Shown here: positions 11,241-22,899 of the stretch, piece by piece
Layout of the letters: each line of letters opens with the position of its first letter
Numbering within the stretch: position 1 is the first letter of the stretch
Position numbers and translations under genes: made by a program
Assembly: GCA_035578905.1 (NCBI GenBank)
Contig: JAQJVL010001198.1
Coordinates: 157,501-221,500 of the forward strand
From: Stictocephala bisonia
Taxonomy: Eukaryota > Arthropoda > Insecta > Hemiptera > Membracidae
Length of the DNA stretch: 64,000 bases
Direction of reading: 5' to 3'
Notes under the pieces: generated by a model
The model's input: the letters and a program-made list of their open reading frames with translations, nothing else
The model's database searches: none
Told to the model about the DNA's origin: nothing

Positions 11241-11509
11241 GTTCTGGTTCTAGTTTACTATGCCTACAAACATAGTCAATTAAACTATGGTATACATTTA
11301 TAGGGCCAATCTTCGAGTTCGCACATTAAGAAATTACTTATTATTAAAAAAAAAGCATTACGATTAATCTGTGGAGTAACGCAGACTACTCATTGTAAGC
11401 CATTATTTATACAATTAAATATTATGTAACTTCCATCCCTTATAAACAACTAGTTCTTCCGGTGTCAACCGCGTCAAAGGACTATTTACAATATATATAT
11501 ACAGTTCCA

Positions 11510-11544
11510 GACGTTTCGCCCATGCTACGATGTGGCATCCTCAG
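11510..11544 (-). ncRNA. Hammerhead-like ribozyme core (left arm, opposite strand)
   Basis: Exact reverse-strand copy of the core at 11,597-11,631, created by the palindrome. Either transcription direction would yield one sense core and one antisense copy that could pair with it in a long hairpin and block folding. Confidence 0.55.
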
Positions 11545-11596
11545 TGGTTAGGCTGAGACTGTCAGTAAATAATGACTGTCAGTCTCAGCCTAACCA

Positions 11597-11631
11597 CTGA
11601 GGATGCCACATCGTAGCATGGGCGAAACGTC
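11597..11631 (+). ncRNA. Hammerhead-like self-cleaving ribozyme core (right arm)
   Basis: In order: CTGAGGA (11,597-11,603, matching CUGANGA), one extra T, stem II of GCC(A)CAT paired with ATGGGC, GAAA (11,624-11,627), the self-complementary ACGT sharing the last A of GAAA, then C at 11,631 as the expected cleavage nucleotide. Flanking CCA/TGG can start stem I. A 4-bp palindromic stem III is expected to work as a dimer, as described for Penelope-associated hammerhead variants. The extra nucleotide before stem II departs from the textbook motif but recurs at the other loci here. Confidence 0.6.
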
Positions 11632-12149
11632 TGGAACTGTATATATTGTAAATAGTCCTTTGACGCGGTTGACACCGGAAGAACTAGTTGTTAATAATGA
11701 CTCCAGCCGCTTAAGCTTACGAAATAGGATCCATCCCTTATAGTTTACAAGTCACTTCTCAACATAAAAAAATATTCAATATCATTTATTTTTTAACTCC
11801 AATGTGTATTCCTATGACACAAGAAATTAATAATAAATTGGAAATCAAACAATATAAATATCACAAATCACAGAAGAACTTCATCTACATAAATATAAAA
11901 CTATAAAACTCTTTGTCAGTTTCTACACAACATTTATATTATAAAAATTCCAAATCAAGATTAAGACAATTTTTAACAGAAAATTGTCTACATCAAATTG
12001 AAGAATCTTTGAACTAATGAAAGAAATCCTGCTGTACTATAATTTGTTATACACTAATATAGTTTATACTATTATATATTTGTTATATTATATAGAATTT
12101 TATACATCAAATGATGTCAATAAAGCACTATTATTATTATTGTTGTTTT

Positions 12150-14095
12150 AAGTTTTGAGAATTGTTTGTTATTATTTATATGTTTTTTAAGGAGTTTAAA
12201 TCCTTTGAAATGCTGTTATGAAAATCCCAGAAAAGATTATTTATTAAAAATCACGCTAATAACACAGTAAGTTTTTGTTACAATGTACATAATACGTAGC
12301 ATGCCAGATCGTCTGTTTTGTAAAATAAGAATCACCCATTTTCTTTGGTCAATTTGGCCAGTAAAATATACAATAAATGTTGCTCAGGAAAAATGTTTGT
12401 TCTTCAAATATTTTGGTTTTGAGTCAAATGTTCTTTTTTTCGCGTAGTGCATGTTTGTTCGGCAGATTTTCTCGACGTTTTATTTTTATTATTTTAAATC
12501 TACCTACGATAAAGAGTAAATAAATTTACCAGGCGAGGTATGAATGATTAATAACTAGAACACCTAATTTTAATAGAAAAGAGGACTCTTATTAGAAATG
12601 TGTTGAATTTGAATGCTTAAAAACTACGTTGGATGTAAGAAGCTCTTTGTTACTGGCTGACTTTAAAATGGAAGAATGCTAGTGTTCGTTAGTTTTAGAC
12701 AAAAAGAAGTGTTACAAAATATCAAAATATGTTCTACCTTGAATTGTTAAATCGTGTGCAAAACATCCACATATTATTACGAATTTAATAATCGCTACTT
12801 ATAATGTATGGAATATACATACAAGCACATGGGTCAAAATTAAACTACGTAGGTACGAGTACGAGCCTACACAAGCCTACTTCTGACTTCATAGAGGTAC
12901 CAATTAATTGAAGTGGGCACGCAGTCCTGGTTGATGCTATCAATGCTGGGCTAAGCTTCCGTGGACGAAAGGGCACTCTTTCAGTTATTAGGGCCGGAAC
13001 CTTAATTTTAATTACATAGGACGTGAACGAAACAGCGATCACACGTTTTCTATCTACTGTACGTAGCCTTGGAAGCAATTGTTTACTAGTAGCTTAAATT
13101 CAGAAGTCAACAGTGAAATAAGAAATAAGTTACCTTAAGTATGGCATTGTTAATTAGGTATAAAATGGTTGGCTTTATCTCAAATTTTAAATATACTTGG
13201 CGACCCTATGTTATTGATGTACAATTGAGGACTTAGTCAAAAATTATAAATCTAAAGAAAAACTCACAATTTTCTGATATTTTTTTAACAATGGCAAATC
13301 AAATTTGCCTGTCTTTTTTTAAATATAAATAGATAATCTCATTTATTTAAAAAATATCATTTATTTATTTTATTTTTCAACATTCAAAACAGGCATATTT
13401 CCAATTACACTGAAGCAGTTTAAAACATACTAGACAAGAAAGTGGGTCCAGTTTTACAGCGAGTATTTTTCACTTTCAAAAGAATAAAAATAAGTTTGCA
13501 ATTAAATAAGAACAGTAGATAAGTCATCTGCAGTAGTGCTCTGTTAGATTGGATTCTCGTTACTATATTCCAGGTCGGAAGCTCTCAGTTATAATATATC
13601 ACTTTGTATTTCTTGAGCAACTCAAAACGGATTAGAAGGCTGAACACCCTAATTACAATGAGCCTAGGATTCTTAGTTGATGATTTACACATTCGTTGCA
13701 CGGCATCAATCAAACAATCCGACCAATCAGGAAGTAAGGCAACTGCAAGGCACCGAATAGCAGGTTAAATGTTTTCCGAGCCGTCTTCGGGCACTCAGTA
13801 CGTGTCTTGTTCAAACATATTCAAATCACATTATAAGATATTTAATTAACTGAATATCGTGAATTCTTTTCCTCTTTAAATAACTATAATCGTGACAGAT
13901 GGGTCGATATTTACCTAATCAGATTCCGACAAACCAACAAGAGCAAATATTTCCTTAAGTTAGGACAGTAAATAAAGTAAAATTTTCAAAATGTATCTAT
14001 GCAAAACTATTAATTAATATTACACAGTTTTATAGGAACCAAATAATTACAGCCCGAAGAAACACTACTATATTCATATAAATAGTTACGTAGTG
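12150..14095. other. Gene-poor AT-rich stretch
   Basis: No recognised gene. A 77-codon minus-strand frame at 12,845-13,078 is GC-richer than its surroundings and could be an old exon, but it has no convincing splice sites or family. Confidence 0.3.
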
Positions 14096-14099
14096 CTAT

Positions 14100-14480
14100 T
14101 AAATTTTGCACACTCAAGAGTCAGCGATGACACAGCTATTTGGCAGGATGACTCGTACGGTCAAGCCATAGACGGAAACTGTCGACCGTTAGCAATTTAA
14201 CGTATTCGTCACATCCATTGCAGGTGTGGATTAATATTACCACCGTACATGTGTGGGTGGATCAACTGCCGTGTACTTGGTATAAACGCAGTCTTGTTAG
14301 GCAGCTAGTCACTGTAAACACGGCAAATTGGGGCGCATGCGAGTCGAATGAATGTGGTCTAGATTTGCCTGGACAGTAGCGGACAGCTATGTGTGCGAGA
14401 AACGGTAATTTCTTAAATCACCGAAACACTGGACGGGTCCGTTACCTCCTCATTCTCCCCACCTCCTCCTCCCTCCCTCC
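14100..14480. other. GC-richer, possibly promoter-like segment
   Basis: Composition rises well above the flanks. A TATAAA at 14,281-14,286 is followed by a GC-richer stretch that could hold a start site. There is no reading frame that would show a gene begins here, so this is only a possibility. Confidence 0.2.
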
Positions 14481-14829
14481 CAAAATAATGAGAGTAGCCT
14501 TTCAGGGACATACTCAAGTTTATGGCACAAGAGAAAGCAACATTTTTGATCTAACAAATAAATGAGTAAATGTAGGCAAGAGGATTCCATGTCACGGTTA
14601 ATTTTTAAGGATTCTCGAGCCCCTTTATATGCAAGATGATATTACATTACCTGTAAAAATTGCCTTGTAATAAATTACCCAGTGCTGTATAAACTACAAA
14701 TTTTTATCTGTTATAAAATAATTATTTATAGTAAATATTTAGTCGATCAAATCGACTAACTCTAAATCATTTGGTTTGTTTAGAATGTACTTAGAAGAGA
14801 GTAGAGGTTATGTTTAGTTTGAGGTTATG

Positions 14830-15250
14830 CTTACGGAAAGTTCACACCATTGTGACTGTTGACCTCAAGGCCACATAACAGCTGGTGTTCGGAGACAGCA
14901 ACAGTACAATGAGAATGAATTGTCATCCTACAACTTGCTACATCATCATTTTTCAGACAATCTTGGGTGTTTTTCAAAGACAAACTTTTAACAACGTCAA
15001 ATTTATGTTGGCAAAACAAAATCACAACTTGACTTTGGCAGTTTGCAGCATTAGTGGTTCTTTTTCCTCGACCCTTGAACACGAGTGAGAGAGAGGACTG
15101 TAGTATCCTCATCTCTTTCTTCGCCTCCCCCTCAGCCAACCCTCTCTCTTCCTCCAACAGACACGGGAAAAAATGCCACGGCGCTTCCAATCCGTTTTCA
15201 TACCCAACTACAGATATAGTCCGACGTCTTATGTTGACACTTTTAACCAA
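14830..15250 (-). other. 139-codon open frame, function unknown, may be chance
   Basis: Begins MVKSVNIRRRTISVVGYENG and ends HNGVNFP. It is long for this AT-rich sequence, but the plus strand has overlapping open frames over the same bases, and neither shows a domain I recognise. It may be a degraded repeat of higher GC content rather than a gene. Confidence 0.2.
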
Positions 15251-15259
15251 GTCTGTATG

Positions 15260-18200
15260 ACGTGTTCATCCCATCGATATTAATCTAACATTAAACTATC
15301 TAAATATCGATATCTCGTGGAGAGTTTCCACTTCATATAAAATTGCCAATATGTCCAAGCATGAACATAGCATACAGACTTTGGCACTATCTAGGTGATG
15401 AAAATTAACAAAATTCAATGAATATTAATAGACTTCTGTCTGGATAGTGAACAGGGTTTTTTTTTTGCCATAATCAAATCTGTCTTGTCCTGCAATATTT
15501 GATCTTACACGCGAATAAAAATATAAGCCAATAAACTTCAGTATGTCACATGTTAATGCCTAGTCATATTTCTACAGTAACTTTCTGTAGCAATACGCAT
15601 TGGATGTTCAGGGAATAAAAATGTTGTAAATATTCTTACAGAGCCGTGTATTTTCAGAAAATTAAAAAATAGTATAACATGTAAAAACATAACTTAAATT
15701 TGTTTAGGCTCCAGACAAGCTGTTACAAACTGGGTAAATGCATATATGTATATGCTAGTTGGTTTCACTGCGGTCTCAAATGTATTTACAATAAAGGTTT
15801 GAATGATAAGCAAGAGGACGTTTAATATGGGTGGAGTAGTGAAGATTGATAGTGAAGATCATCAGAATATGTTGGAGTGATTACACTAGACCTCGCGAGA
15901 GATAAGAGAGTGACCTTCCCTAATCAGAATGACTCATTCTGACCTTGACACATTCCCAACCATTGTTGTCTAAGGTACTTACTTATATTACACGGGGTTA
16001 TTCACAAGAACAATCAAACACGCCTATTTGTAAGCCCATATTTGTAAGCTCATATTTGTAATTTAAACATGAGAAACATTACAATAACTACTCCCCCCCC
16101 CCATCACTTCTCTCATGAAAACTGCGAATATATCACATCAAAATGATTGAGTGCACAATACAAAATATAATGGGAAACATTAGGAAATGGATTGCAACAT
16201 CTGAAAGACTTTTTTACTTCTTGTCTACTTTATAATAAACTTTTAAAAAGGAAGGAAAACTTAATTCATAATTTCAATATTTTATGTATATGGCTGTTAA
16301 ATGAACAAATTTTTAAAAAGCCACTATTGGTAAACTAACAACTATTAATTAGAACCTCCACATAATTCAATAAACTCGATCAATTTAGACTTATTCATGG
16401 ATGTTCATCTCTGAAGATAATAGCATTAATGCAGCATTATCTTTATAGTGTTTAAAATTTAAAACTTAACACTGTTAAAAAGAATTCTGTCAGGAAACAG
16501 TTTATGTTTTCATTAGAAATGTTGGTTGCTACTTTATTTTTATTTAAGAAGAAATTTGAACACAATTAAATTCAATTTAAGTGTTCCTTACAAGCCCCAT
16601 CAAAGGACCTGTCAAAGGACACAAACTGATTTTAAAAACATCTGAATTGAGAGTGATACGCTATACTGTGTACATTTGAGTAAAATGAGATATATATATA
16701 TATAAAACATTGAACAAATAAAATTCGAAGTAGGGTGTTGGGTAAGGTTACAATAACTGTTTTTAATATATATAAAGAAAAATGTCATATTCCAAATTAA
16801 TACCTGTACTGAATATTATTTTCATAAATTGTCTTCTTAAAAATATGCTAGTACATTCTCATACCACCATTTTCCTCATATATCTGTGATTTAAAATTAA
16901 TAGATTTGTAAACAAAATGAATCAGCGTTTGTTTTATTTTACAAAAATATTGCAAACAAATAGAAAGAATGCTCTCTGTGAGTAATTTACAACTATGAGC
17001 AACTACATATAGTTCATGCAGCTCTAAGATAGTTATATAGAGTATGTGGTGTGCATGTGACAGAGAAGTCAAGTGGGACAGTCCAACAACAAGTGGATAA
17101 TTTAGAGCCACTCCAAGGTGACAAGGACATTTCAGCCAATGTAAGTAGTCCACTTTATTGTCAACCTGAACAAATATTATAGTATAAAGAATCAAGCCCA
17201 GATGTGGAGTAATTTATTGGCAATGGAAAATAGAAGATTACTCAGACTAGCATCGTAGGTTTCAATACAATACAACCATTTTTTTTTTTTTTTTTTAGAT
17301 GACATCTTCACAAGTTGGAAATGATAGCACATTTATTTATTAGTACATAGGTACTTAAGATCTTAAGGTACTTAAAGGTACTTTTAAGGTACTTAAAAAT
17401 ATTATGGCAGTTTTAATTATGAATGGCAATACGGAAGGAAAACTGGGCCAGTAATGTACAACCAACATTTACAAAGGTAAGAAATCAATCTTCAACTAAG
17501 ACTAAGTTGTAAGGAGTCAATCCGCAATTAATTAGTGACATAATGAAGGTTTTTTTGTTATTTGCAATATGAACTGCTAACAAGTTGAGACAAAAAGAAA
17601 CAATCAGTTGTTTATGTTTAGCCAACATAAGACCTTTTTTAATTAAGTACAGGATTTTATAAAATACTGAGAATAAAAAACGTAATAGAAACGTTTTATA
17701 ATGAATTTTCATAAACATAAAAGCGTGCACATTTCATCTTCAATGAAATGTTGTTGGTCTAAATAATATGTAGACTTATAGACCATAGTACTTAAAAGGC
17801 TGGAACCAATTATTAAATACTTAACAATTCTGACAGACAAAAGTAAATAAATAAAATATTTTTAATGAGAGCTGAAATATTGTGAATACATTAGCTACAA
17901 ACACTGGGAAATCTAGGCACCAACTAGTGTTCTGTTTTTCAACTTCCAGTACGGTACCACAGTAATACCACAGTACTAGTATTTGGAAATACACCATCTG
18001 TCTTTAACAGAATCTAGACCATACTGCCAGTCAGAAGAAAACAATTGATGATTTGAACAACTTAACTGATGATGTGCATGTATTAGGTAATTATTGCGGG
18101 TTGGGGGTGTGCAGGCGAATGAATATATGAAATGATTTACAGGACTATTGCTGTGCCCAGCGATAACTTAACTTTGAGTATGGACCATTTTCATAATTTG

Positions 18201-18470
18201 CTTTTTGAGCACTGAAAATCATCACTGTCCTGTTCCGAATCACTAAAATGCACACTATTCTATCTTTTAAGTCTCTTAAATTTCTCGGTAAAGATAAATC
18301 ACTAACGCCACTGTTGCTGGAGCTATGTATTAGATCTCTAACATCATCAGAACTCATTTTTATAAAAATGATTTAAAACGTGTATATAATAATATAAATA
18401 GTTTTTTAATTAGCATAATACGTGTTGGTACATTCTTTACAATTCACTGTTCTTTTGTGAATCCCTCTGG
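15260..18470. other. Gene-poor stretch with simple repeats and two weak exon-like segments
   Basis: Contains a C run near 16,093, (TA)n near 16,691, poly(T) at 17,279-17,297 and GGTACTTAA-type repeats at 17,345-17,395. A minus-strand open frame at 16,848-17,175 follows a fair acceptor (ATTTGTTCAG) and holds an AATAAA, so it may be a 3' exon plus UTR. A minus-strand frame at 18,145-18,357 starts MSSDDVRDLIHSSSNSG and in a shifted frame reads FSDSEQDSDDFQ, like the acidic N-terminus of piggyBac-type proteins. Neither is strong. Confidence 0.25.
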
Positions 18471-18471
18471 T

Positions 18472-18506
18472 CTGAGGAAGGTGAGCGTGGTTCACCGAAA
18501 TCGATC
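18472..18506 (+). ncRNA. Hammerhead-like ribozyme core, third locus
   Basis: CTGAGGA (18,472-18,478), one extra A, a perfect 5-bp stem II GGTGA/TCACC, GAAA, the palindrome ATCGAT sharing the last A, then C at 18,506. Flanking TGGT and ACCA form four pairs of stem I. Stem II differs completely in sequence from the other two loci while the core and spacing are kept, which is what a folded, selected motif looks like. Two 30-bp direct repeats follow immediately (18,511-18,575). Confidence 0.55.
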
Positions 18507-18746
18507 ACCATAATATTTGTGCATTTTGTACTTGTATTGTAATATATTTGTGCATTTTGTACTTATATTGTAATAATAATATAGGCTAATTCAATACAAC
18601 CAGGAAAAAACACTCATAATGCAATAAACACAAACAAGAATACATGGTTGTACTACACAGAAAAGATATAACTAGCCTCTGACCTATCCTTTCAACTATC
18701 AACAGTCATATCAATCAGAGTGGCTGTTTGACTCAACCTCAACAAC

Positions 18747-19640
18747 TAAAAGCTGCTTTATACACTCAGGCTTTAAGCAGATTTGTCTGTGCATACTGAA
18801 TATGTGCAGACATCTGTGTAACTTGCCTTCACAGTCACCTGACCATTTACACACACAAGACACTGTTGAGCTGGTGTTTTGAAAGCTTCAAGAACGGCAA
18901 AGCCAATTAAATTCTTTAAGAAGTTTATTTCATTAAGTAGAGTCTTGTCATTTCAACTAACAAAGGTGAAGAAGAGAAGAAGCACTAGGGGGTTGAAGGA
19001 TTGGCTTTTAAAACAAAGCCAATTGTCTTATTTAAATAAATCTATTGCAAAAATTCAATTTGAAAATTTTTTTGGTTTAACAACTTAAGGATATAAGAAA
19101 ACACATATTTAATGTTGATAAAACTAGTAAGTCCTTTAATTGCAAGAGAAAATACTGTAATTAGGAAATCAATAAGTGCACAGAACATTTTAACAGCTTA
19201 AGATTTTTAACAACTTTAATTTAATTTAAGATTTTTTCTAACTGTCAAAAGCTACGAAGATCTAATAACGTGAGTCATGAACCAATATTTTCAGCCATTT
19301 CAAAATACTACACAATAAAACAACTATAACAATACTGTCAAGACGTTTATAAATAAGTACTACCCTTGATTATATACACCTCAATGGTACTACACAATAA
19401 TAAAACAACAACAAAAAAAACTCTCGTCTGTACACCTGGTCGGATCTTCATTTACAAATTCAGACTTGTCTATGTCTAGTCGAGTACTCGCTGTGCAAAA
19501 ACAAACTGTCCAGACTTCATTCAGATCGGACACACACCCAACTTGTTGCGTCTGTGTGGCATTTACACGCAATGACATACTTCAACATTTGTCTGTGCAA
19601 ACAAGGCTGTGTATAAGTCTGAGCATATAAAGCAGCTTTC
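18747..19640. mobile_element. Possible TIR element, AAAGCTGCTTTATA ends
   Basis: AAAGCTGCTTTATA followed by a CTCAGGCTT-like stretch on the left is matched by its reverse complement at 19,614-19,640 on the right (AAGTCTGAG then TATAAAGCAGCTTT). The arms are about 25 bp with a few mismatches and 0.9 kb apart. No clear target duplication was found and no transposase is visible, so the superfamily is unknown. Confidence 0.4.
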
Positions 19641-19644
19641 TTAC

Positions 19645-21635
19645 ATTTGAGACGCCGACACAACGTTGTTTAAAGCTTGTAAGTTCCAGTACTGCCAACT
19701 TACTATTACTATAGAGCCCAACACCAGTTTCACTTCCCTTGGATGCAGACTTATCCAACAGTGTAATTTAAAATAATGCTAGCTGAATATCTGACTGAAC
19801 TACAGGCTTTCAATTAGACCCTTACATGAGCATCCTACAGATATTCACGGGCTGTATGGAAAGTTTAAGTGTGTTTCACATGGGGTAAACGGAAAATTAA
19901 TCAAAATGATGATTGGCAGGGTCGTTTCTGTTAAAATTACTAAATATTGACAAATTCTTTTCTTCTAGCTGAAAAGAATTAGCCTTTCAAATCGCTTTTG
20001 CTGTTAAATTAGGCCTAATGCTTTTATCCGAGAAACACTTTTCACGTTCGGTACCTTACCTAACTAGGTAACATAATTACAGCCATAGCTACTTCACACA
20101 AATTTGATTTTTTCTGTTAAAATTGTGGCCTGGCCAACTCTTTATTAAAATTATAAATACATTTGTAGTTGGCGATTTCCTCTCTTCTAGACTAAAAACT
20201 AGCTATATTTTCAAAAAATCAGTTTTTTTGTTCTGCAGAAATGTTTTGTAACAAAAACTCAAACTCATATATAGGCCTATAGGTCTCCTTTGTTTATAAA
20301 ATGTTTTTCCCTTCATCTTTATTTACTGCATCAGCTAATCATTGTTTTAGTAAAATAAAGCTAAATTTAGAATGAAATACTAATAATATCGATCTTGAAT
20401 CATATTCTTACAACTTTATTAAAAATATTACTATTAGCCTCTTTTCAATCAAACTGTAATATGATGAGTTTGAATCATGGCCACTATTTAGTTGTCATGT
20501 TGATGCCACTGCATATTTGATTTGTTCTATTGTGGCTTATTAGTAGTAATTTTATTTATGTTGTGTTATCAAAGCTGTTCATTTGTTTTCAGGCTATTAA
20601 TTAAAGATACTTTCTAAGGCCTAATTTTAAATAATGACTATATTTGCTCATCTACACTCATCACACTAATTCGAAATGCATATCAGTGTAAATGCAAATC
20701 GGCGTCTTAAGAATGAAAAAATTTAAGATATAAATAAATCAGGTATGTTTTTATTGCTTAGGTGTATTCAAGTCTCAAGAAATACCCTCTGGATTAATCT
20801 ATTAGAGATAACCCCGCTGTATGGGGCGTAATGCGGGTAGTATGAGAGAGATGGAGAACTTCTACCACCATCTCTGTAGGGGTTAATTGCAGTTGCCCTA
20901 CAGTGGAAGGGTGCTGCAAGGTGCAGTCAAGTCTATAAGTTTACCTCTTAAAGGACACAGAATGCCGTGCCACTTGAATGAATGAGTACAATTTATTTCA
21001 AAGTAAATTGCAGACACAAAATTCAATGTGTGCATGGTAACTAATCCATATTAAACTGTAGCATTATTTTGCATTAATAGTAATATACAGAAACAAAACG
21101 GCCAGGTGTAAAATAATACAGGTTTATTATTTAGTTCCAATTTACAATTCACTGTCATCAAATGATGTAACCTTAACTAATCTAACACATCCTTAACAAA
21201 AATTCCAAATTTGAGGCAATCTGGCCTCTGGTGAAAATATGCAGTATGTGAATTCATTTTTTAAGTTTAATAGTTAGTGTTTACAATGAACACGTAATTG
21301 CCACTAATCATGATATGCCGCATAAGTAGTTTAAAATTTGAGTTGTAAAATAAAAATTCCAAACAAAAACCCCCCAAGGTTAACATTATGTTTTATTTTC
21401 ATTTTGAAACATAGATAAAGATGAAGACAGTGCATTTGAAATTTAAAGGAGTGTTTACTTTTCCACATAACCTCTTTACTTTGATGCATCATCTCTTTCC
21501 TCATATATCGTTATACAATGACATTTCCACAGAAAATACTATGTTTTTACAAAATCTAGCTGTTTTAAACCTAGTAGAAAAGAAATATTGTAAATTTATT
21601 ATTCTCTTATTGGGACTACTGGTAGACCAGAATAC
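19645..21635. other. Gene-poor stretch with a GC-richer block
   Basis: A GC-richer block at 20,815-20,965 is probably repeat-derived and encodes nothing recognised. An 87-codon plus frame at 21,421-21,684 is low-complexity and hydrophobic and is not convincing as a gene. Confidence 0.3.
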
Positions 21636-21639
21636 GCAC

Positions 21640-21965
21640 TGGCTAGATGCCTCCGGAAATTATTTCTTGTTGGAAAAGTGGTGAGGAGTTTGAAAAAACA
21701 TTCTTGAGGAGTTTGATGTTAGCTACGGAAAATTTGTTTTTTACTCAAAAATTTACAAACTAAGTCTGTAGTTTTTTAAGATATACTGAAAAAAACCAAC
21801 TTTAATAAATTTTTTGGTAAGTATGCAAGTGCTAAAAGAGGTTATTCTTGCCACCTCTGAAAATATGATTTCTTGTTGAAAAGTGGTGAAATATGAGTTT
21901 ATATCTCTTGAGGAGCTTGATTTCATTCGCGGAAAACTCATTTTTTACTGAAAAATAAAAAAACT
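21640..21965. repeat. Two diverged tandem copies, period about 205 bp
   Basis: The series CTTGTTG.AAAAGTGGTGA, then TTGAGGAG.TTGAT, then CGGAAAA and TTTTTTACT occurs from about 21,660 and again from about 21,866 in the same order, with many substitutions. Function unknown. Confidence 0.55.
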
Positions 21966-22169
21966 AGTTTTTTATCTGATAGTGAATAAAAAACAACTGT
22001 TTTACTTTTTCTACAGTTTTTTCATTTTGTTTTTTTTTTTTTCTGAACTCATATTATGGTTTTGTAGAAAAATTATTTGTTAAGCCCTAAAAATGCATTT
22101 TTACTAACCTAACCAAACTTAACCTAACTTATCCTAATTGTCTAATTTCTCAATAAAAATTTGTAATTT

Positions 22170-22890
22170 GCGTTAAATTTTAGTGTTTGGCCTCCGTGAC
22201 AGCCTGCTGGCCGTCACTCCAGTGGGAATATAGATGAATTCAGGTTTTGTGATTAATAGTTGTTGTATAATGATCGAGTAAAGGCCGCAAATGGCGATTC
22301 GCCGTGAAAGTAGTTATATATCTCGAGAAATATAAATATTTCTCAAGATATAAATATTTTTTAATAGACCAAAATAGTTTTCAGCGCAAAAAAAACACAT
22401 CAAAATAAAAAAACACGATTAAAATAAATTAAATTAACGGAAATATAGCAAAAATATTATAAGTTGTGACATTGGTTTTCGATTTTTTCGGTATAATACG
22501 AAATTTTCGTGGAATAAAAAGAATATCTTGAGAAAATACAGCCAATTCTAGACCCATTTCAAGCAACATTTTCCAAATTTGTTTGGTGGCAAGAAACTTC
22601 ATAAATATCAATCTTTTTTCATTTTGAATATATAATTGGTTTGTCCATTAAATTACCTGAAACATGCAATTTTTTACTTACCTGAGCAAATATAACCTAG
22701 CTTATCCTCATCATCTATATACTCAAACAAATTTGTAATTCGGGTGCCTGGCCTCTGAGACGGCCTGCCAGCCGTACCAACGGCGGGATTATATGCAAAT
22801 TTGTTTTTTGTGGCTTCCTATTATCGTCTGTGCAATAATGTTTGTAATTGTAAATTGGTGTATACCGTATATGTACAAATAAATAAATAA
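22170..22890 (+). repeat. Two related LINE/SINE 3'-end-like copies
   Basis: Blocks at about 22,170-22,290 and 22,735-22,890 share TTGTAATT, then GGCCTC, GACGGCCTGC or GACAGCCTGC, GGCCGT or AGCCGT, a GGGA.TATA stretch and a TTTTGTG region. The second ends TGTACAAATAAATAAATAAA, a typical retroelement tail. Both follow CCTAAC/TATCCTAAT-like sequence, so the unit is larger than the GC-rich core. Family not identified. Confidence 0.45.
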
Positions 22891-22899
22891 ATATTAACA

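Larger units (their letters stand above)
11445..11729. mobile_element. Palindromic Penelope-type repeat inserted in a LINE, 13-bp target duplication
   Basis: Two arms (11,447-11,560 and 11,581-11,690) are near-perfect reverse complements around a roughly 20-bp centre, with one 4-bp indel in the TA tract. A further non-palindromic 39-bp tail follows. The insert is bracketed by TCCATCCCTTATA at 11,432-11,444 and again at 11,730-11,742, so it entered a pre-existing LINE copy. Each arm carries a hammerhead-like ribozyme core, one per strand. Hammerheads in terminal repeats and inverted partial copies are known for Penelope-like retroelements; assignment to that class is an inference because no RT/GIY-YIG frame is present. 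Confidence 0.65.
11243..12135 (+). pseudogene. Non-LTR retrotransposon (CR1/jockey-like) RT C-terminus and 3' end, interrupted
   Basis: Before the insertion the plus strand reads YYAYKHSQLNYGI, then IKKKALRLICGVTQTTHC and KPLFIQLNI, the conserved region after the reverse-transcriptase catalytic core in CR1/jockey elements. After the insertion (from 11,743) the C-terminal tail continues and ends RLRQFLTENCLHQIEESLN. The 3' end has AATAAA followed by ATT repeats near 12,118-12,143. The frame has stops and shifts, and the 5' part of the element is missing. A palindromic hammerhead-bearing repeat (11,445-11,729) sits inside it. Confidence 0.7.

Noticed and set aside
22100..22140. CCTAA-rich stretch resembling insect telomere repeat (TTAGG)n
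   Set aside because: Irregular AACCTAAC words without tandem pentamers; common background in such genomes.
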